Translations under genes and position numbers: made by a program | NCBI RefSeq assembly: GCF_004005905.1 | Contig: NZ_SACO01000006.1 | Location: 62,001 to 126,000, forward strand | Origin: Novosphingobium umbonatum | GTDB lineage: Bacteria > Pseudomonadota > Alphaproteobacteria > Sphingomonadales > Sphingomonadaceae | Direction: 5' to 3' | DNA: 64,000 nucleotides | Part shown: one piece after another, positions 8,878-16,802 of the stretch | How the letters are laid out: every line of letters begins with the position of its first letter | How positions within the stretch are numbered: position 1 is the stretch's first letter | Notes under the pieces: generated by a model | Seen by the model: the letters and a program-made list of their open reading frames with translations, nothing else | The model's database searches: none | Told to the model about the DNA's origin: nothing

Positions 8878-9300
8878 CTAGCCCGCCCGATGATAGGGAT
8901 GGCCGGACAGGATCGCCGTTGCCCGCCACAATTGCTCGGCCAACATGGCGCGCGCCATCAGATGCGGCCAGGTCATCGCGCCAAAGGCGATCAACACATC
9001 GGCCTCTCCGCGTGCCACATCCCCATGGCCATCGGCGGCACCAATCACAAACCGCGCCTCGCGCACGCCATCATCGCGCCAACGGCCCAGCATGGCGGCA
9101 AATTCCTCCGAAGAGAATTGCTTGCCCCGCTCGTCCAGCAGCACGGTGCGCGCCTGCGCTGGCAAGGGGGGGATATTGCCCCCCCTGTCCGGCAGCTCGG
9201 TATGTTTGACCGCCCATGTCACCCGCTTCAAATAGCGGTCGAGCAGCTCCCCCTCGGGCGAGCGGGCAATGCGCCCCCGGGCCAGAATATGCAGCAGCAT
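8878..9300 (-). CDS. rlmH: 23S rRNA (pseudouridine1915-N3)-methyltransferase RlmH
   Basis: SPOUT-family methyltransferase that uses S-adenosylmethionine to methylate pseudouridine 1915 in helix 69 of 23S rRNA. The 140-residue length is typical, slightly short. The knot is represented by LLDERGKQFSSEEFA, FVIGAADGHG and the C-terminal ILSGHPYHRAG. It sits in the usual nadD-rsfS-rlmH order, 21 bases after rsfS. Confidence 0.95.
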   Translation of the reverse strand: MLLHILARGRIARSPEGELLDRYLKRVTWAVKHTELPDRGGNIPPLPAQARTVLLDERGKQFSSEEFAAMLGRWRDDGVREARFVIGAADGHGDVARGEADVLIAFGAMTWPHLMARAMLAEQLWRATAILSGHPYHRAG

Positions 9301-9321
9301 CAGGCCAGTTCCCGAATGGAA

Positions 9322-9741
9322 TCAGGCGTTGGCCGAGGGACCGTCAAAGGCCCACATGCGCTCCAGATTGTAGAAGCTGCGCACTTCGGGGCGGAACAGA
9401 TGGACCACAACGTCACCGGCGTCGATCAGCACCCAGTCCGCTGCGGGCAGACCTTCGATGCGCACATGGCCAAAACCGCCATGCTTCACGCGCTCGGCCA
9501 GCTTTTGCGCCATGGCGGCCACCTGACGGGTGGAGCGGCCCGAAGCGATCACCATATGGTCGGCGATCGAGCTTTTACCCGCCAGCGGAATCGAGAGAAT
9601 CTCCTGCGCCTGATCATCGTCCAGCGATTGCAGGATCAGGGCGTGGAGCGAGCCGGGCACGCTTTCGGGAAGCGGGGTGCGCTCGGCAGAGTTAAGAGCG
9701 GCGGCCGGAAGGCCGGCCTCGGGGGCGGTAGACTGCGTCAT
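9322..9741 (-). CDS. rsfS: Ribosomal silencing factor RsfS
   Basis: Binds ribosomal protein L14 and blocks subunit joining when nutrients are short. The 139-residue product has the DUF143/Iojap core: LQSLDDDQAQEILSIPLAGKSS, DHMVIASGRSTRQVAAMA, GLPAADWVLIDAGDVVVHLF and FYNLERMW. The ATG at 9741 is the first methionine that gives a family-like N-terminus; the frame is open further upstream but without similarity. It lies between nadD and rlmH, the common bacterial order. Confidence 0.95.
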   Translation of the reverse strand: MTQSTAPEAGLPAAALNSAERTPLPESVPGSLHALILQSLDDDQAQEILSIPLAGKSSIADHMVIASGRSTRQVAAMAQKLAERVKHGGFGHVRIEGLPAADWVLIDAGDVVVHLFRPEVRSFYNLERMWAFDGPSANA

Positions 9742-9841
9742 GTAAGTCAGAACGACTCCTTTCGAATGCGGCGCCCATAGCCCAAAAGCGGCCAAGGAGC
9801 AAAAATGGCAAAGGCGGTGGGAAAATAAGCGCCAGCGGCCT

Positions 9842-10564
9842 TCATGCGCTGGTGCCTGTGCGCCCGCTGTGCATCGGGCCTTGTCGCCCGCCGCCAAGCG
9901 GGCGATGCGTCACCCCGTCGCGCAAGGAAGCACTTTCCAGCCGGTCGGCCCAGCCAGGATCGGCCTGCCTGATGGCGGTGGCCGAGCGGGAGTCAGGATC
10001 GAAACGCAACAGCACCAGACTTGGCGCGCTCCATCCTTCCGGCCTGCGCATGGCGGCCAAGGGCCGCCGGAATCGGCCCAGCCACGCCATCGCCGGGGCG
10101 ACGATAGCCTCTCCATCATAGCCGGGACGGGCAATAACCGCAATCGGCATGGCACGGGCAATATCGCGCCACCTGTGCCATTGGTGGAACTGGGCCAGAT
10201 TATCGGCCCCCATGATCCACACAAACGCCCGCTTGTTGTAGCGTCGGCGCAAGGCGGCCAGCGAGTCCACCGTATAGCGCGTGCCCAATTCCCGCTCCAC
10301 CGCGCTGACCCGAATGGGCGCGCGGCGAGATTGGGCCATGGCCGAGGCAAAGCGGGCGGGCAAAGGCGCCATGCCCGCCTTGGGTTTCAACGGGTTGCCG
10401 GGCGAAACCAGCCACCATACCTCGTCCAATCCCAAGGCTTTGGCCACAAACAGGCTGATCTGGCGATGGCCGCCATGGGCAGGGTTGAAACTGCCCCCCA
10501 GCAGGCCGATGCGGCGCGGCGATGAAATCAGGGTCGCACCTGACCTGTGCCGCGCACCTGCCAT
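9842..10564 (-). CDS. nadD: Nicotinate-nucleotide adenylyltransferase
   Basis: Adenylates nicotinate mononucleotide in NAD synthesis. The 240-residue product has the nucleotidyltransferase signature GGSFNPAHGGHR near residues 23-34, the FVWIMGADNLAQFHQW block, and the second ATP motif RSATAIRQ. Its ATG at 10564 lies 37 bases inside the end of proA, and no later in-frame ATG precedes the catalytic motif, so this overlapping start is the only good choice. The last ~30 residues (after ESASLRDGV) are Gly-rich and look like a lineage-specific tail. Confidence 0.94.
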   Translation of the reverse strand: MAGARHRSGATLISSPRRIGLLGGSFNPAHGGHRQISLFVAKALGLDEVWWLVSPGNPLKPKAGMAPLPARFASAMAQSRRAPIRVSAVERELGTRYTVDSLAALRRRYNKRAFVWIMGADNLAQFHQWHRWRDIARAMPIAVIARPGYDGEAIVAPAMAWLGRFRRPLAAMRRPEGWSAPSLVLLRFDPDSRSATAIRQADPGWADRLESASLRDGVTHRPLGGGRQGPMHSGRTGTSA

Positions 10565-11814
10565 TTGTAAGTGGTCAGGCCTTCCAGCGCCACCGGACCC
10601 CGTGCATGCAACCGCCCCGTGGCAATGCCGATTTCCGCGCCCAGACCAAATTCGCCACCATCGGCAAACTGGCTGGAGGCATTGACCATCACAATCGCCG
10701 AATCGACGCGGTTGAGGAAAGTCTCGGCCACGGCTTCATCGCCGGTGATGATCGCATCGGTGTGATGGCTGGAATGGCGGGCGATGTGATCGAGCGCCTG
10801 CTCCAGCCCGTCCACCACAGCGACCGACAGGATCGCGTCGAGATATTCGGTATCCCAATCTTCCGCCGTGGCAGTCAGGATGCGCGGGTCGAGCGCCTGC
10901 GCCCGCGCGTCGCCACGCAATTCGCAGCCCTTGTCCAGCAAAGCCTGTACCACGGCCACGCTGCCGGGGAAGGCCGCATCCAGCAGCAGCGTTTCCATCG
11001 AACCGCAAATGCCGGTGCGGCGCAGCTTGGCATTGACCGCGATGGACAGCGCCATGTCCACGTCGGCGGCGGCATGGATATAGGTGTGGCAAATGCCGTC
11101 CAGATGCGCCAGCACCGGCACGCGGGCGTCATTCTGCACCCGCTCCACCAGACTCTTGCCCCCGCGCGGCACGATCATGTCGATCAGGCCTGCCGCGGTC
11201 AGCATCGCACCCACAGCGGCACGGTCCTGCGTGGGGATCAATTGCACGGCATCGGCAGGAATGCCCACCGACTCCAGCCCCTGCACCATGGCGGCGTGGA
11301 TCGCGCGGTTGGAATGCACCGCCTCGCTGCCACCACGCAGCAACACCGCATTGCCCGAACGCAGGCAGAGAGCGGCGGCGTCTGCGGTCACATTGGGGCG
11401 GCTTTCATAAATGATCCCGATCAGGCCGATCGGCACGCGCACGCGCGAGAGTTGCAGGCCATTGGGGCGGCTGTCACTGCTGATCACCTCACCCACCGGA
11501 TCGGTCAGATGCGCCACCGCCTCCACCGCATCGGCAATACCGGCCAAACGGCCAGCATCCAGCCGCAAACGGTCCAGCATCGCGCCCGACAGGCCACGCG
11601 CTTCACCGGCGGCCACATCCTGCGCATTGGCGGCCAGAATCGCTGGTTCGGCGCTGCGCAAAGCAGCGGCGGCAGCGATCAGGCCTTGCGCCTTTTGTTC
11701 GCTGGACAGGCGAGCCAGTTCGATCTGGGCGGCGCGGGCGGCGCGGGCCAAACCGGCCACCAGCTCTTGCGGAGACAGGCTCTGGGCGGATTCAAGCGTT
11801 TGCGTATCAGTCAT
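10528..11814 (-). CDS. proA: Glutamate-5-semialdehyde dehydrogenase (gamma-glutamyl phosphate reductase)
   Basis: Second enzyme of proline biosynthesis, reducing gamma-glutamyl phosphate with NADPH. 428 residues, normal family length. It contains the aldehyde-dehydrogenase fold blocks IGLIGIIYESRPNVT, RGGSEAVHSN, DMIVPRGGKSLV, and the catalytic cysteine in RTGICGSMETLL (the family more often has PG-V-C-N-A-A-E; the cysteine itself is retained). It heads the leftward proA-nadD-rsfS-rlmH-envC group. Its usual partner proB is not in the window. Confidence 0.96.
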   Translation of the reverse strand: MTDTQTLESAQSLSPQELVAGLARAARAAQIELARLSSEQKAQGLIAAAAALRSAEPAILAANAQDVAAGEARGLSGAMLDRLRLDAGRLAGIADAVEAVAHLTDPVGEVISSDSRPNGLQLSRVRVPIGLIGIIYESRPNVTADAAALCLRSGNAVLLRGGSEAVHSNRAIHAAMVQGLESVGIPADAVQLIPTQDRAAVGAMLTAAGLIDMIVPRGGKSLVERVQNDARVPVLAHLDGICHTYIHAAADVDMALSIAVNAKLRRTGICGSMETLLLDAAFPGSVAVVQALLDKGCELRGDARAQALDPRILTATAEDWDTEYLDAILSVAVVDGLEQALDHIARHSSHHTDAIITGDEAVAETFLNRVDSAIVMVNASSQFADGGEFGLGAEIGIATGRLHARGPVALEGLTTYKWQVRGTGQVRP

Positions 11815-12011
11815 AATGCGTGGCGCTTTAGCACATAGGCCGCATGAGTGTCAGCCATAAGCGGAAGCGCGTCGCGTTTTTCGCGAATCCGGCGAAATAC
11901 CTATAAACCCGCGTCTATTGCTTCAGCAAAAGATTCCCGCCACCTTGCTCAATCCATCGCACAGAGCCACCAGTTCAGCGCTAATTCCCCCCCCGGATTC
12001 GCCAGAACCCC

Positions 12012-13232
12012 ATGCCGATGCTAGGCGCGCCGTCCGAAAGGGGTTCCATCGGGGTCGTGCCAATCCAATCCATCCGCGCCATGCGGGAGAAGCTTGCCAA
12101 CTGGTTCCCCGACCGTGAATTTTTCATGCGGTCGCAGGGGCAGGTTCGCTTTATCCGCGTTTCATCCCGACTGCAAAAGCGGGTGGCCGCAGGCGTGGTG
12201 GGCGTGGCGCTGGCCTGGGTTTTGTCGATCGCCGGCATGGCCTTTTGGCAATGGCATCAGGCGCCCGACAATGCCGCGCTGCTCAAGCGACAGGCCAAGG
12301 TGGAAACCGCCGAAAACCGCGTGGCCGCCTATCGCAAGGGCGTGGGCGATGTGGCGCAGGATCTGGCGCGGCGGCAGGATTTCATCGAAAAGATGGTGCA
12401 GGCCCATCTGGGTGAATTGCCCAAGGACCAGCGCGCAGGCGAAACCGTCAGCAACAGCCAGAGCGAAGCGGCGCAAACCGTCCACAAAATCAGCGCGGCG
12501 ATTCCCGAAGCCGCAGGCCTGGCCCAGATGGAAGCGCGGCAATTGGCCTTCGTCGAATCGCTCACCCGCTATGCCGACCGCAAGGCCAATGAGGATGCGG
12601 GGCGGATGCGGCGCATGGGGATCAACCCCGATGTGATGCTGGCGGCGGTGGGGCGGTCAGAGATTCGGGGTGAAGCCATGGGCGGCCCGCTGCTGCCTTT
12701 GTTCACCGGCCGCGATGGCGGGTTGGACCCGCGCTTTGCCCGCCTTGGGGCCAGCCTTGCGCGGATGAGCGCCTTGCAGCTGGGCCTGTCGCGCCTGCCG
12801 CAAGTCTTGCCCGCAAATCTCTCTTTCCTCTCCTCCGGCTTTGGCTATCGGCTTGATCCTTTCACGCGGTCTGGCTCTTTCCATCCCGGCCTCGATTTCC
12901 GCGGGCCGATTGGCGCGCCGATCTTTGCCGCTGCCCCCGGTCGCATCACTTTTGCCGCGCGCAAGGCGGGCTATGGCAATTGTGTCGAGATCACCCATGC
13001 CGATGGCCTCATCACCCGCTATGCCCATATGTCGGCCTTCCGCGCCCGTCTGGGCCAGTCGGTCGGCGCAGGCCAGATGATCGGCGCGATTGGCAGCACG
13101 GGCCGCTCCACCGGCCCCCATTTGCATTTTGAAGTGCGCGTGCATGACCGCGCCATCAACCCACGACCCTTTCTGGAGGCGATTGCCCATGTTTCAGAAG
13201 AAAACCGCGCCAACCCCACGGCCAATGACTGA
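12012..13232 (+). CDS. M23-family peptidoglycan endopeptidase, membrane-anchored
   Basis: Up to 406 residues: a short cytoplasmic N-terminus, one transmembrane helix (around VAAGVVGVALAWVLSIAGMAF), a periplasmic coiled coil, and a C-terminal LytM domain with all zinc/active-site elements: HPGLDF, RYAHMS and HLHFEV. It should therefore be an active DD-endopeptidase. No start has a strong ribosome site; ATG 12012, GTG 12057 and ATG 12081 are all possible, and the conserved part begins near the last. The 3' end overlaps the bactofilin gene by 44 bases, suggesting coupled translation and a joint role in cell-shape control. Confidence 0.9.
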   Translation: MPMLGAPSERGSIGVVPIQSIRAMREKLANWFPDREFFMRSQGQVRFIRVSSRLQKRVAAGVVGVALAWVLSIAGMAFWQWHQAPDNAALLKRQAKVETAENRVAAYRKGVGDVAQDLARRQDFIEKMVQAHLGELPKDQRAGETVSNSQSEAAQTVHKISAAIPEAAGLAQMEARQLAFVESLTRYADRKANEDAGRMRRMGINPDVMLAAVGRSEIRGEAMGGPLLPLFTGRDGGLDPRFARLGASLARMSALQLGLSRLPQVLPANLSFLSSGFGYRLDPFTRSGSFHPGLDFRGPIGAPIFAAAPGRITFAARKAGYGNCVEITHADGLITRYAHMSAFRARLGQSVGAGQMIGAIGSTGRSTGPHLHFEVRVHDRAINPRPFLEAIAHVSEENRANPTAND

Positions 13233-13608
13233 TTCGATGGGCGGGGCTTCCACCTTTTCCGTGCTGGGCGCCGATCTGGTGGTGAAGGGCGATCTGACCG
13301 CGCAGGCCGATCTGCATATCGACGGGCGGGTCGAAGGCGACATCACCTGCGCCGCGCTGGTGCAGGGCGAATCGAGCGAAATTATCGGCGAGATACGCGC
13401 CGATCAGGCCCGACTGGCCGGTGTCCTGCGCGGCAGCATCACCGGCGGCGATGTGGTGATCCAGCGCAGCGCCCGCATTTATGGCGATGTGCATTATGAC
13501 ACGCTGACCATCGAGCAGGGCGCGGTGGTCGAAGGCCGCTTTGCCCAGCGTTCCGCCGCCCAGCCACCGGTGCAGATCGAGGGCGAGTCGCGACTCGTCA
13601 CCACCTGA
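13189..13608 (+). CDS. Bactofilin (polymer-forming cytoskeletal protein)
   Basis: 139 residues with the bactofilin (DUF583) beta-helix repeat pattern: SVLGADLVVKGDLTAQADLHIDG, then GDITCAALVQGES, GEIRADQARLAGVLRGSITGGDV, and ARIYGDVHYDTLTIEQGAVVEG. Bactofilins assemble without nucleotide into filaments at the membrane and recruit cell-wall enzymes. The ATG at 13189 lies within the 3' end of the M23 peptidase gene, a pairing known from several bacteria in which the bactofilin positions that peptidase. Confidence 0.93.
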   Translation: MFQKKTAPTPRPMTDSMGGASTFSVLGADLVVKGDLTAQADLHIDGRVEGDITCAALVQGESSEIIGEIRADQARLAGVLRGSITGGDVVIQRSARIYGDVHYDTLTIEQGAVVEGRFAQRSAAQPPVQIEGESRLVTT

Positions 13609-13620
13609 CCTGCTGAAACA

Positions 13621-13661
13621 CAAAAGGGCCGCTTCCTTGCACGGGAAGCGGCCCTTTGTTT
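13621..13661 (+). terminator. Rho-independent terminator after bactofilin
   Basis: AAAGGGCCGCTTCC and GGGAAGCGGCCCTTT form a near-perfect 14-bp stem with a short loop. The A-run on the left and T-run on the right mean it could also act for the convergent trcR gene. Confidence 0.88.
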
Positions 13662-13678
13662 TGCGCGGTCTGGAAGGC

Positions 13679-14383
13679 TTAGTTGCCCTCGGCAGCCTCG
13701 GCGGCGCGCTTGGCGGCCAGCCATGCGGCGGCTTCGGCTTCCTGCGCAGCTTCGCTGGCAGCCTTGCTCTGCGCCTCACGGGCGGCGCGCAGTTCCTCGA
13801 TCAACGCCTCACGGTCGCTGCCCAGACGCTGCGAATTTTCGTTATCCCACTCTTCCTGATTGCGGCCCTTGGCAGCCTTGGCCACCATCGCATCCAGTTC
13901 GCGCTGCGAACAAAGGCCCAGAGTCACCGGATCCTTGGGCGTGATATTGGCGATGTTCCAATGGCTGCGGTCGCGGATCGCGGCAATCGTGGTGCGGGTG
14001 GTGCCGATCAGCTTGCCCACTTGCGCATCGCTCACCTCAGGGTGGTTGCGCAGGATCCAGGCGATGCCATCGGGCTTGTCCTGACGCTTGGACACGGGCG
14101 TATAGCGCGGGCCCTTGGTGCGGCTGACCGTGACGGGCGCCTTGTGCATCTTCAGGCGATAGGCCGGATCAGCCTGACCCTTTTCGATTTCCGCGCCGGT
14201 CAATTCGCCCGAACGCAGCGGATCGCGACCCGTATATTTCGCGCTGGTCAGATCGTCGGCCATCGCCTGCACTTCCAACATATGCAGACCGCAGAAATCG
14301 GCAATCTGTTCAAAGGTCAGCGCGGTATTGTCGACAAGCCACGAGGCCGTCGCATGCGGCATCAGCGGGGTGGGCTGGGTCAC
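13679..14383 (-). CDS. trcR: Cell-cycle transcriptional regulator TrcR (DUF1013)
   Basis: A 234-residue alphaproteobacterial protein of the DUF1013 family. N-terminal part: ATASWLVDNTALTFEQIADFCGLH, a helix-turn-helix-like segment; middle: KGPRYTPVSKRQDKPDGIAWILRNHPEV and VGKLIGTTRTTIAAIR, a second HTH-like unit; C-terminus: an Ala/Glu-rich helix. In Caulobacter the homologue is linked to RNA polymerase and cell-cycle transcription (family knowledge). Its presence close to oriC and with PopZ-like and CtrA-site features fits a conserved alphaproteobacterial cell-cycle network. It stands alone, between terminators on both sides. Confidence 0.88.
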   Translation of the reverse strand: MTQPTPLMPHATASWLVDNTALTFEQIADFCGLHMLEVQAMADDLTSAKYTGRDPLRSGELTGAEIEKGQADPAYRLKMHKAPVTVSRTKGPRYTPVSKRQDKPDGIAWILRNHPEVSDAQVGKLIGTTRTTIAAIRDRSHWNIANITPKDPVTLGLCSQRELDAMVAKAAKGRNQEEWDNENSQRLGSDREALIEELRAAREAQSKAASEAAQEAEAAAWLAAKRAAEAAEGN

Positions 14384-14438
14384 GGGTGTTCTCCGAGGCT
14401 ATCTTGGGCGGGAAACCGCCGGAATTGGGCAGATAACG

Positions 14439-14467
14439 AAAAGGGCCGCCCCTCACGGAGCGGCCTT
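14439..14467 (-). terminator. Rho-independent terminator after the GST gene
   Basis: On the minus strand, GGCCGCTCC-GTGA-GGGGCGGCC is followed by CTTTTC; a short GC-rich stem placed 84 bases after the GST stop. Confidence 0.75.
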
Positions 14468-14550
14468 ACCATCGGTCGCTATACGCCCGAACCAGAAGAT
14501 AGGCAAGAGATTGCGCAAAATCGGGCGCATTTCCCCGCGCCCCGATCCAT

Positions 14551-15183
14551 TTACGCCATAGGAATATAGCCCGACACCTGCGCCACCCGGTCCAGCCAGC
14601 GCGACAAAGCCGGATAATCGCCCAGCGCAAAGCCCCCCGCCTCGGCCACATGGGTATAGGCGTAAAGCGCGATATCGGCCAAAGTGATGCTGTCACCGAC
14701 AAACCAGTCCTGACGCGCCAGATGCTCGTCCATCAGGCGCAAGGCGGCGTCGCCATTGGCGCGCTTGGCGGGGATCATCGCCTGTTGCTCGGGCGAGAGA
14801 TTCGGCTCGCCAATATGCGAGAGCCAGAAGCGCAAAGTGGCGACATTGGGTTCGTGGTTATATTGTTCAAAGAACATCCAGCGCAGCATATCGGCCTGCG
14901 CAAAGCGATCCTTGGGGATCAGATCGGAGCCGTCAGCCAGATACCAGCAGGCGGCATTGCTTTCTGGCAGAAAGCGCTTGGCTTCGCCCGTCGTGATTTC
15001 CAGCACCGGAATGCGGCCATTGGCATTGACCTGCGCCAGAAATTCCGGCGTGCGCGTCTCGCCCTTCAGAATGTCGTAAAAACGCCGCTCCACCGGCAGG
15101 CCCAGCAAGGCGGCGGTCAGGCGGATCTTGTAGCAATTGCCGCTGAAAGGGTCCTCATGCAGCAGATAGGATTCTTGGGTCAC
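14551..15183 (-). CDS. Glutathione S-transferase family protein
   Basis: 210 residues with an N-terminal thioredoxin-like domain (LLHEDPFSGNCYKIRLTA; NGRIPVLEI; the ES of LPESNAACWYL matches the glutathione-binding Glu-Ser) and an all-helical C-terminal domain ending SRWLDRVAQVSGY. A conjugation or detoxification role is likely; the substrate is unknown. I chose the GTG at 15183 because AAAGGAG stands six bases before it; the in-frame ATG at 15201 has a poor site. It starts 12 bases after the quinone oxidoreductase stop, so both probably form one operon for electrophile or quinone defence. Confidence 0.88.
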   Translation of the reverse strand: MTQESYLLHEDPFSGNCYKIRLTAALLGLPVERRFYDILKGETRTPEFLAQVNANGRIPVLEITTGEAKRFLPESNAACWYLADGSDLIPKDRFAQADMLRWMFFEQYNHEPNVATLRFWLSHIGEPNLSPEQQAMIPAKRANGDAALRLMDEHLARQDWFVGDSITLADIALYAYTHVAEAGGFALGDYPALSRWLDRVAQVSGYIPMA

Positions 15184-15194
15184 GGCGGCTCCTT

Positions 15195-16196
15195 TTACCA
15201 TTCCAGCACGATCTTGCCGATGTGGTTGCCCGCTTCCATCCGTTGATGCGCGTAGGCGACCTGATCGGCCGGAAAGACCTGATCCATAACGGGACGCAAT
15301 TCGCCATCCTCGACCAGGGGCCAGACATGGGTGGCAATTTCCTGCGCCAACAGCGTCTTGAACGTATTGGACCGCGCGCGCAGCGTCGATCCGGTCAGCG
15401 TCAACCGCCGTGCCATCACCTGCCACATGGGGATTTCCGCCTTGGCCCCGCCCTGCACCGCAATGGTCACATGGCGGCCATCATCGGCCAGACATTGCAG
15501 ATTGCGCGCCACATAGGGCCCCGCCACCATATCCAGCACCAGATGCACACCTTCGCCACCGGTGATGCGCTTGACCTCTTCGACAAAATCCTGCGCGCGA
15601 TAGTCAATGGCGTGATCGGCACCAATCTCCAATGCCTTGGCGCATTTGTCAGGCCCGCCGCAGGTGACAATCACCTCCAGTCCAAAAGCCTTGCCCAGCA
15701 TGATCGCCATCGTGCCAATGCCGCTGGTGCCGCCATGAACCAGAATCCGTTCGCCATCGCAGGCCCAGCCGCGTTCGAACACATTGTGCCAGACGGTGAA
15801 CAGGGTTTCGGGCAAAGCCGCTGCTTGCGCTAAAGGCATATCCGCCGGCACCGGCAGGCAGACCCCCGCCTCGGCCAGACAATATTGCGCATAGCCCCCG
15901 CCATTGACCAAGGCGCAAACCTGCTGGCCCAACAGATTGGGATCGGCGCCCTCGCCCAGGGCCACCACCTCGCCCGCGATTTCCAGCCCCAGAATCGGGG
16001 AATGCCCCTTGGGCGCGGGATATTGGCCCAGACGCTGAATAATGTCGGGACGATTCACACCCGATGCCGCCACTTTGACCAGCACCTGTCCCGGGCCGGG
16101 CATAGGCACAGGCTGCGACTCGCAGCGCAAGACCTCCACCCCGCCTGCCCCTTCGCAAAGAATGGCCTGCATCATTTCCGGAAGAACATGCGTCAT
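15195..16196 (-). CDS. NAD(P)H-quinone oxidoreductase, PIG3/zeta-crystallin type
   Basis: A 333-residue medium-chain dehydrogenase without catalytic zinc. It has the N-terminal GroES-like region (VKVAASGVNRPDIIQRLGQYP, GLEIAGEVVALGEG), the Rossmann block LVHGGTSGIGTMAIMLGK, and the ending HIGKIVLEW. Such enzymes reduce quinones using NADPH and are induced by oxidative or electrophile stress. The start could be ATG 16196 or the double ATG at 16175/16172; 16196 gives the usual family length. Confidence 0.9.
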   Translation of the reverse strand: MTHVLPEMMQAILCEGAGGVEVLRCESQPVPMPGPGQVLVKVAASGVNRPDIIQRLGQYPAPKGHSPILGLEIAGEVVALGEGADPNLLGQQVCALVNGGGYAQYCLAEAGVCLPVPADMPLAQAAALPETLFTVWHNVFERGWACDGERILVHGGTSGIGTMAIMLGKAFGLEVIVTCGGPDKCAKALEIGADHAIDYRAQDFVEEVKRITGGEGVHLVLDMVAGPYVARNLQCLADDGRHVTIAVQGGAKAEIPMWQVMARRLTLTGSTLRARSNTFKTLLAQEIATHVWPLVEDGELRPVMDQVFPADQVAYAHQRMEAGNHIGKIVLEW

Positions 16197-16303
16197 CGAC
16201 CGTCCCATCACCCTGCCCCGCATTACTGCAATGCAACTTCGCACCTGCGGAGTAATCGTGCAACCGGTTGACAGCAAGCCCAAGGCAAAGGATGTTGTTG
16301 TTT

Positions 16304-16534
16304 ATGGATGACTCCGAAGTCCCCTTATCGCGACATGGCGGGCCCAAAGATGCCGCAGCCACACTCGCGCAGGAAAATCTCGAGCGTTACTCGCTGGATG
16401 AATTGGCGCAGCGGATTGCATTGCTGGAGGCCGAAATCGCAAGGGTGAAATCCCATCGGGACAAGGCCGCGGCGCATCGTTTGGCCGCCGAAGCTTTCTT
16501 TCGGCCCAAGGGCGGGGGTGGCGATCAGGCATGA
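16304..16534 (+). CDS. Small DUF1192-type protein
   Basis: 76 residues. The first part is polar; the middle is the family-like helical segment LERYSLDELAQRIALLEAEIARV, a leucine-zipper-like helix; the end is AAHRLAAEAFFRPKGG. This matches small alphaproteobacterial DUF1192 proteins, whose function is unknown. It is divergent from the quinone oxidoreductase with about 107 bases between starts. ATG 16304 has a weak, distant AAGGA; an upstream in-frame start exists but has no family similarity. Confidence 0.78.
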   Translation: MDDSEVPLSRHGGPKDAAATLAQENLERYSLDELAQRIALLEAEIARVKSHRDKAAAHRLAAEAFFRPKGGGGDQA

Positions 16535-16696
16535 AATTCTTAATCCCGACCAATATGGCCCAAAGCACCCCTCGTAAAATTTCAGGGGGCCGCCATATAG
16601 GTTGGGTTAACGCTGTTTCGCCATACATTGGCAGGACCTCGCGCCTGATGATGCTGGCAAACAGGCCTGGCCAGCAGGCATGGTGCAATCCATTGT

Positions 16697-16726
16697 TTGA
16701 CAGCCTGATGGTCTTTGCACTTTAAT
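16697..16726 (+). promoter_or_regulatory. Sigma-70-type promoter for clpA
   Basis: TTGACA at 16697-16702, an 18-base spacer, then TTTAAT at 16721-16726, about 76 bases before the clpA start. The -35 is a perfect consensus match. Confidence 0.6.
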
Positions 16727-16802
16727 CCTTCCTCGAACGCCGCCCATCCCACTCCTCCAGCGTCGCCCAAACCGGTTTTACCCCTCAGCGAAAGCGCCAA
16801 GC

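Noticed and set aside
16531..16725. 64-codon frame directly after the DUF1192 gene, overlapping it by ATGA
   Set aside because: The overlap looks attractive, but the product has no helices or motifs and the frame covers the clpA promoter.
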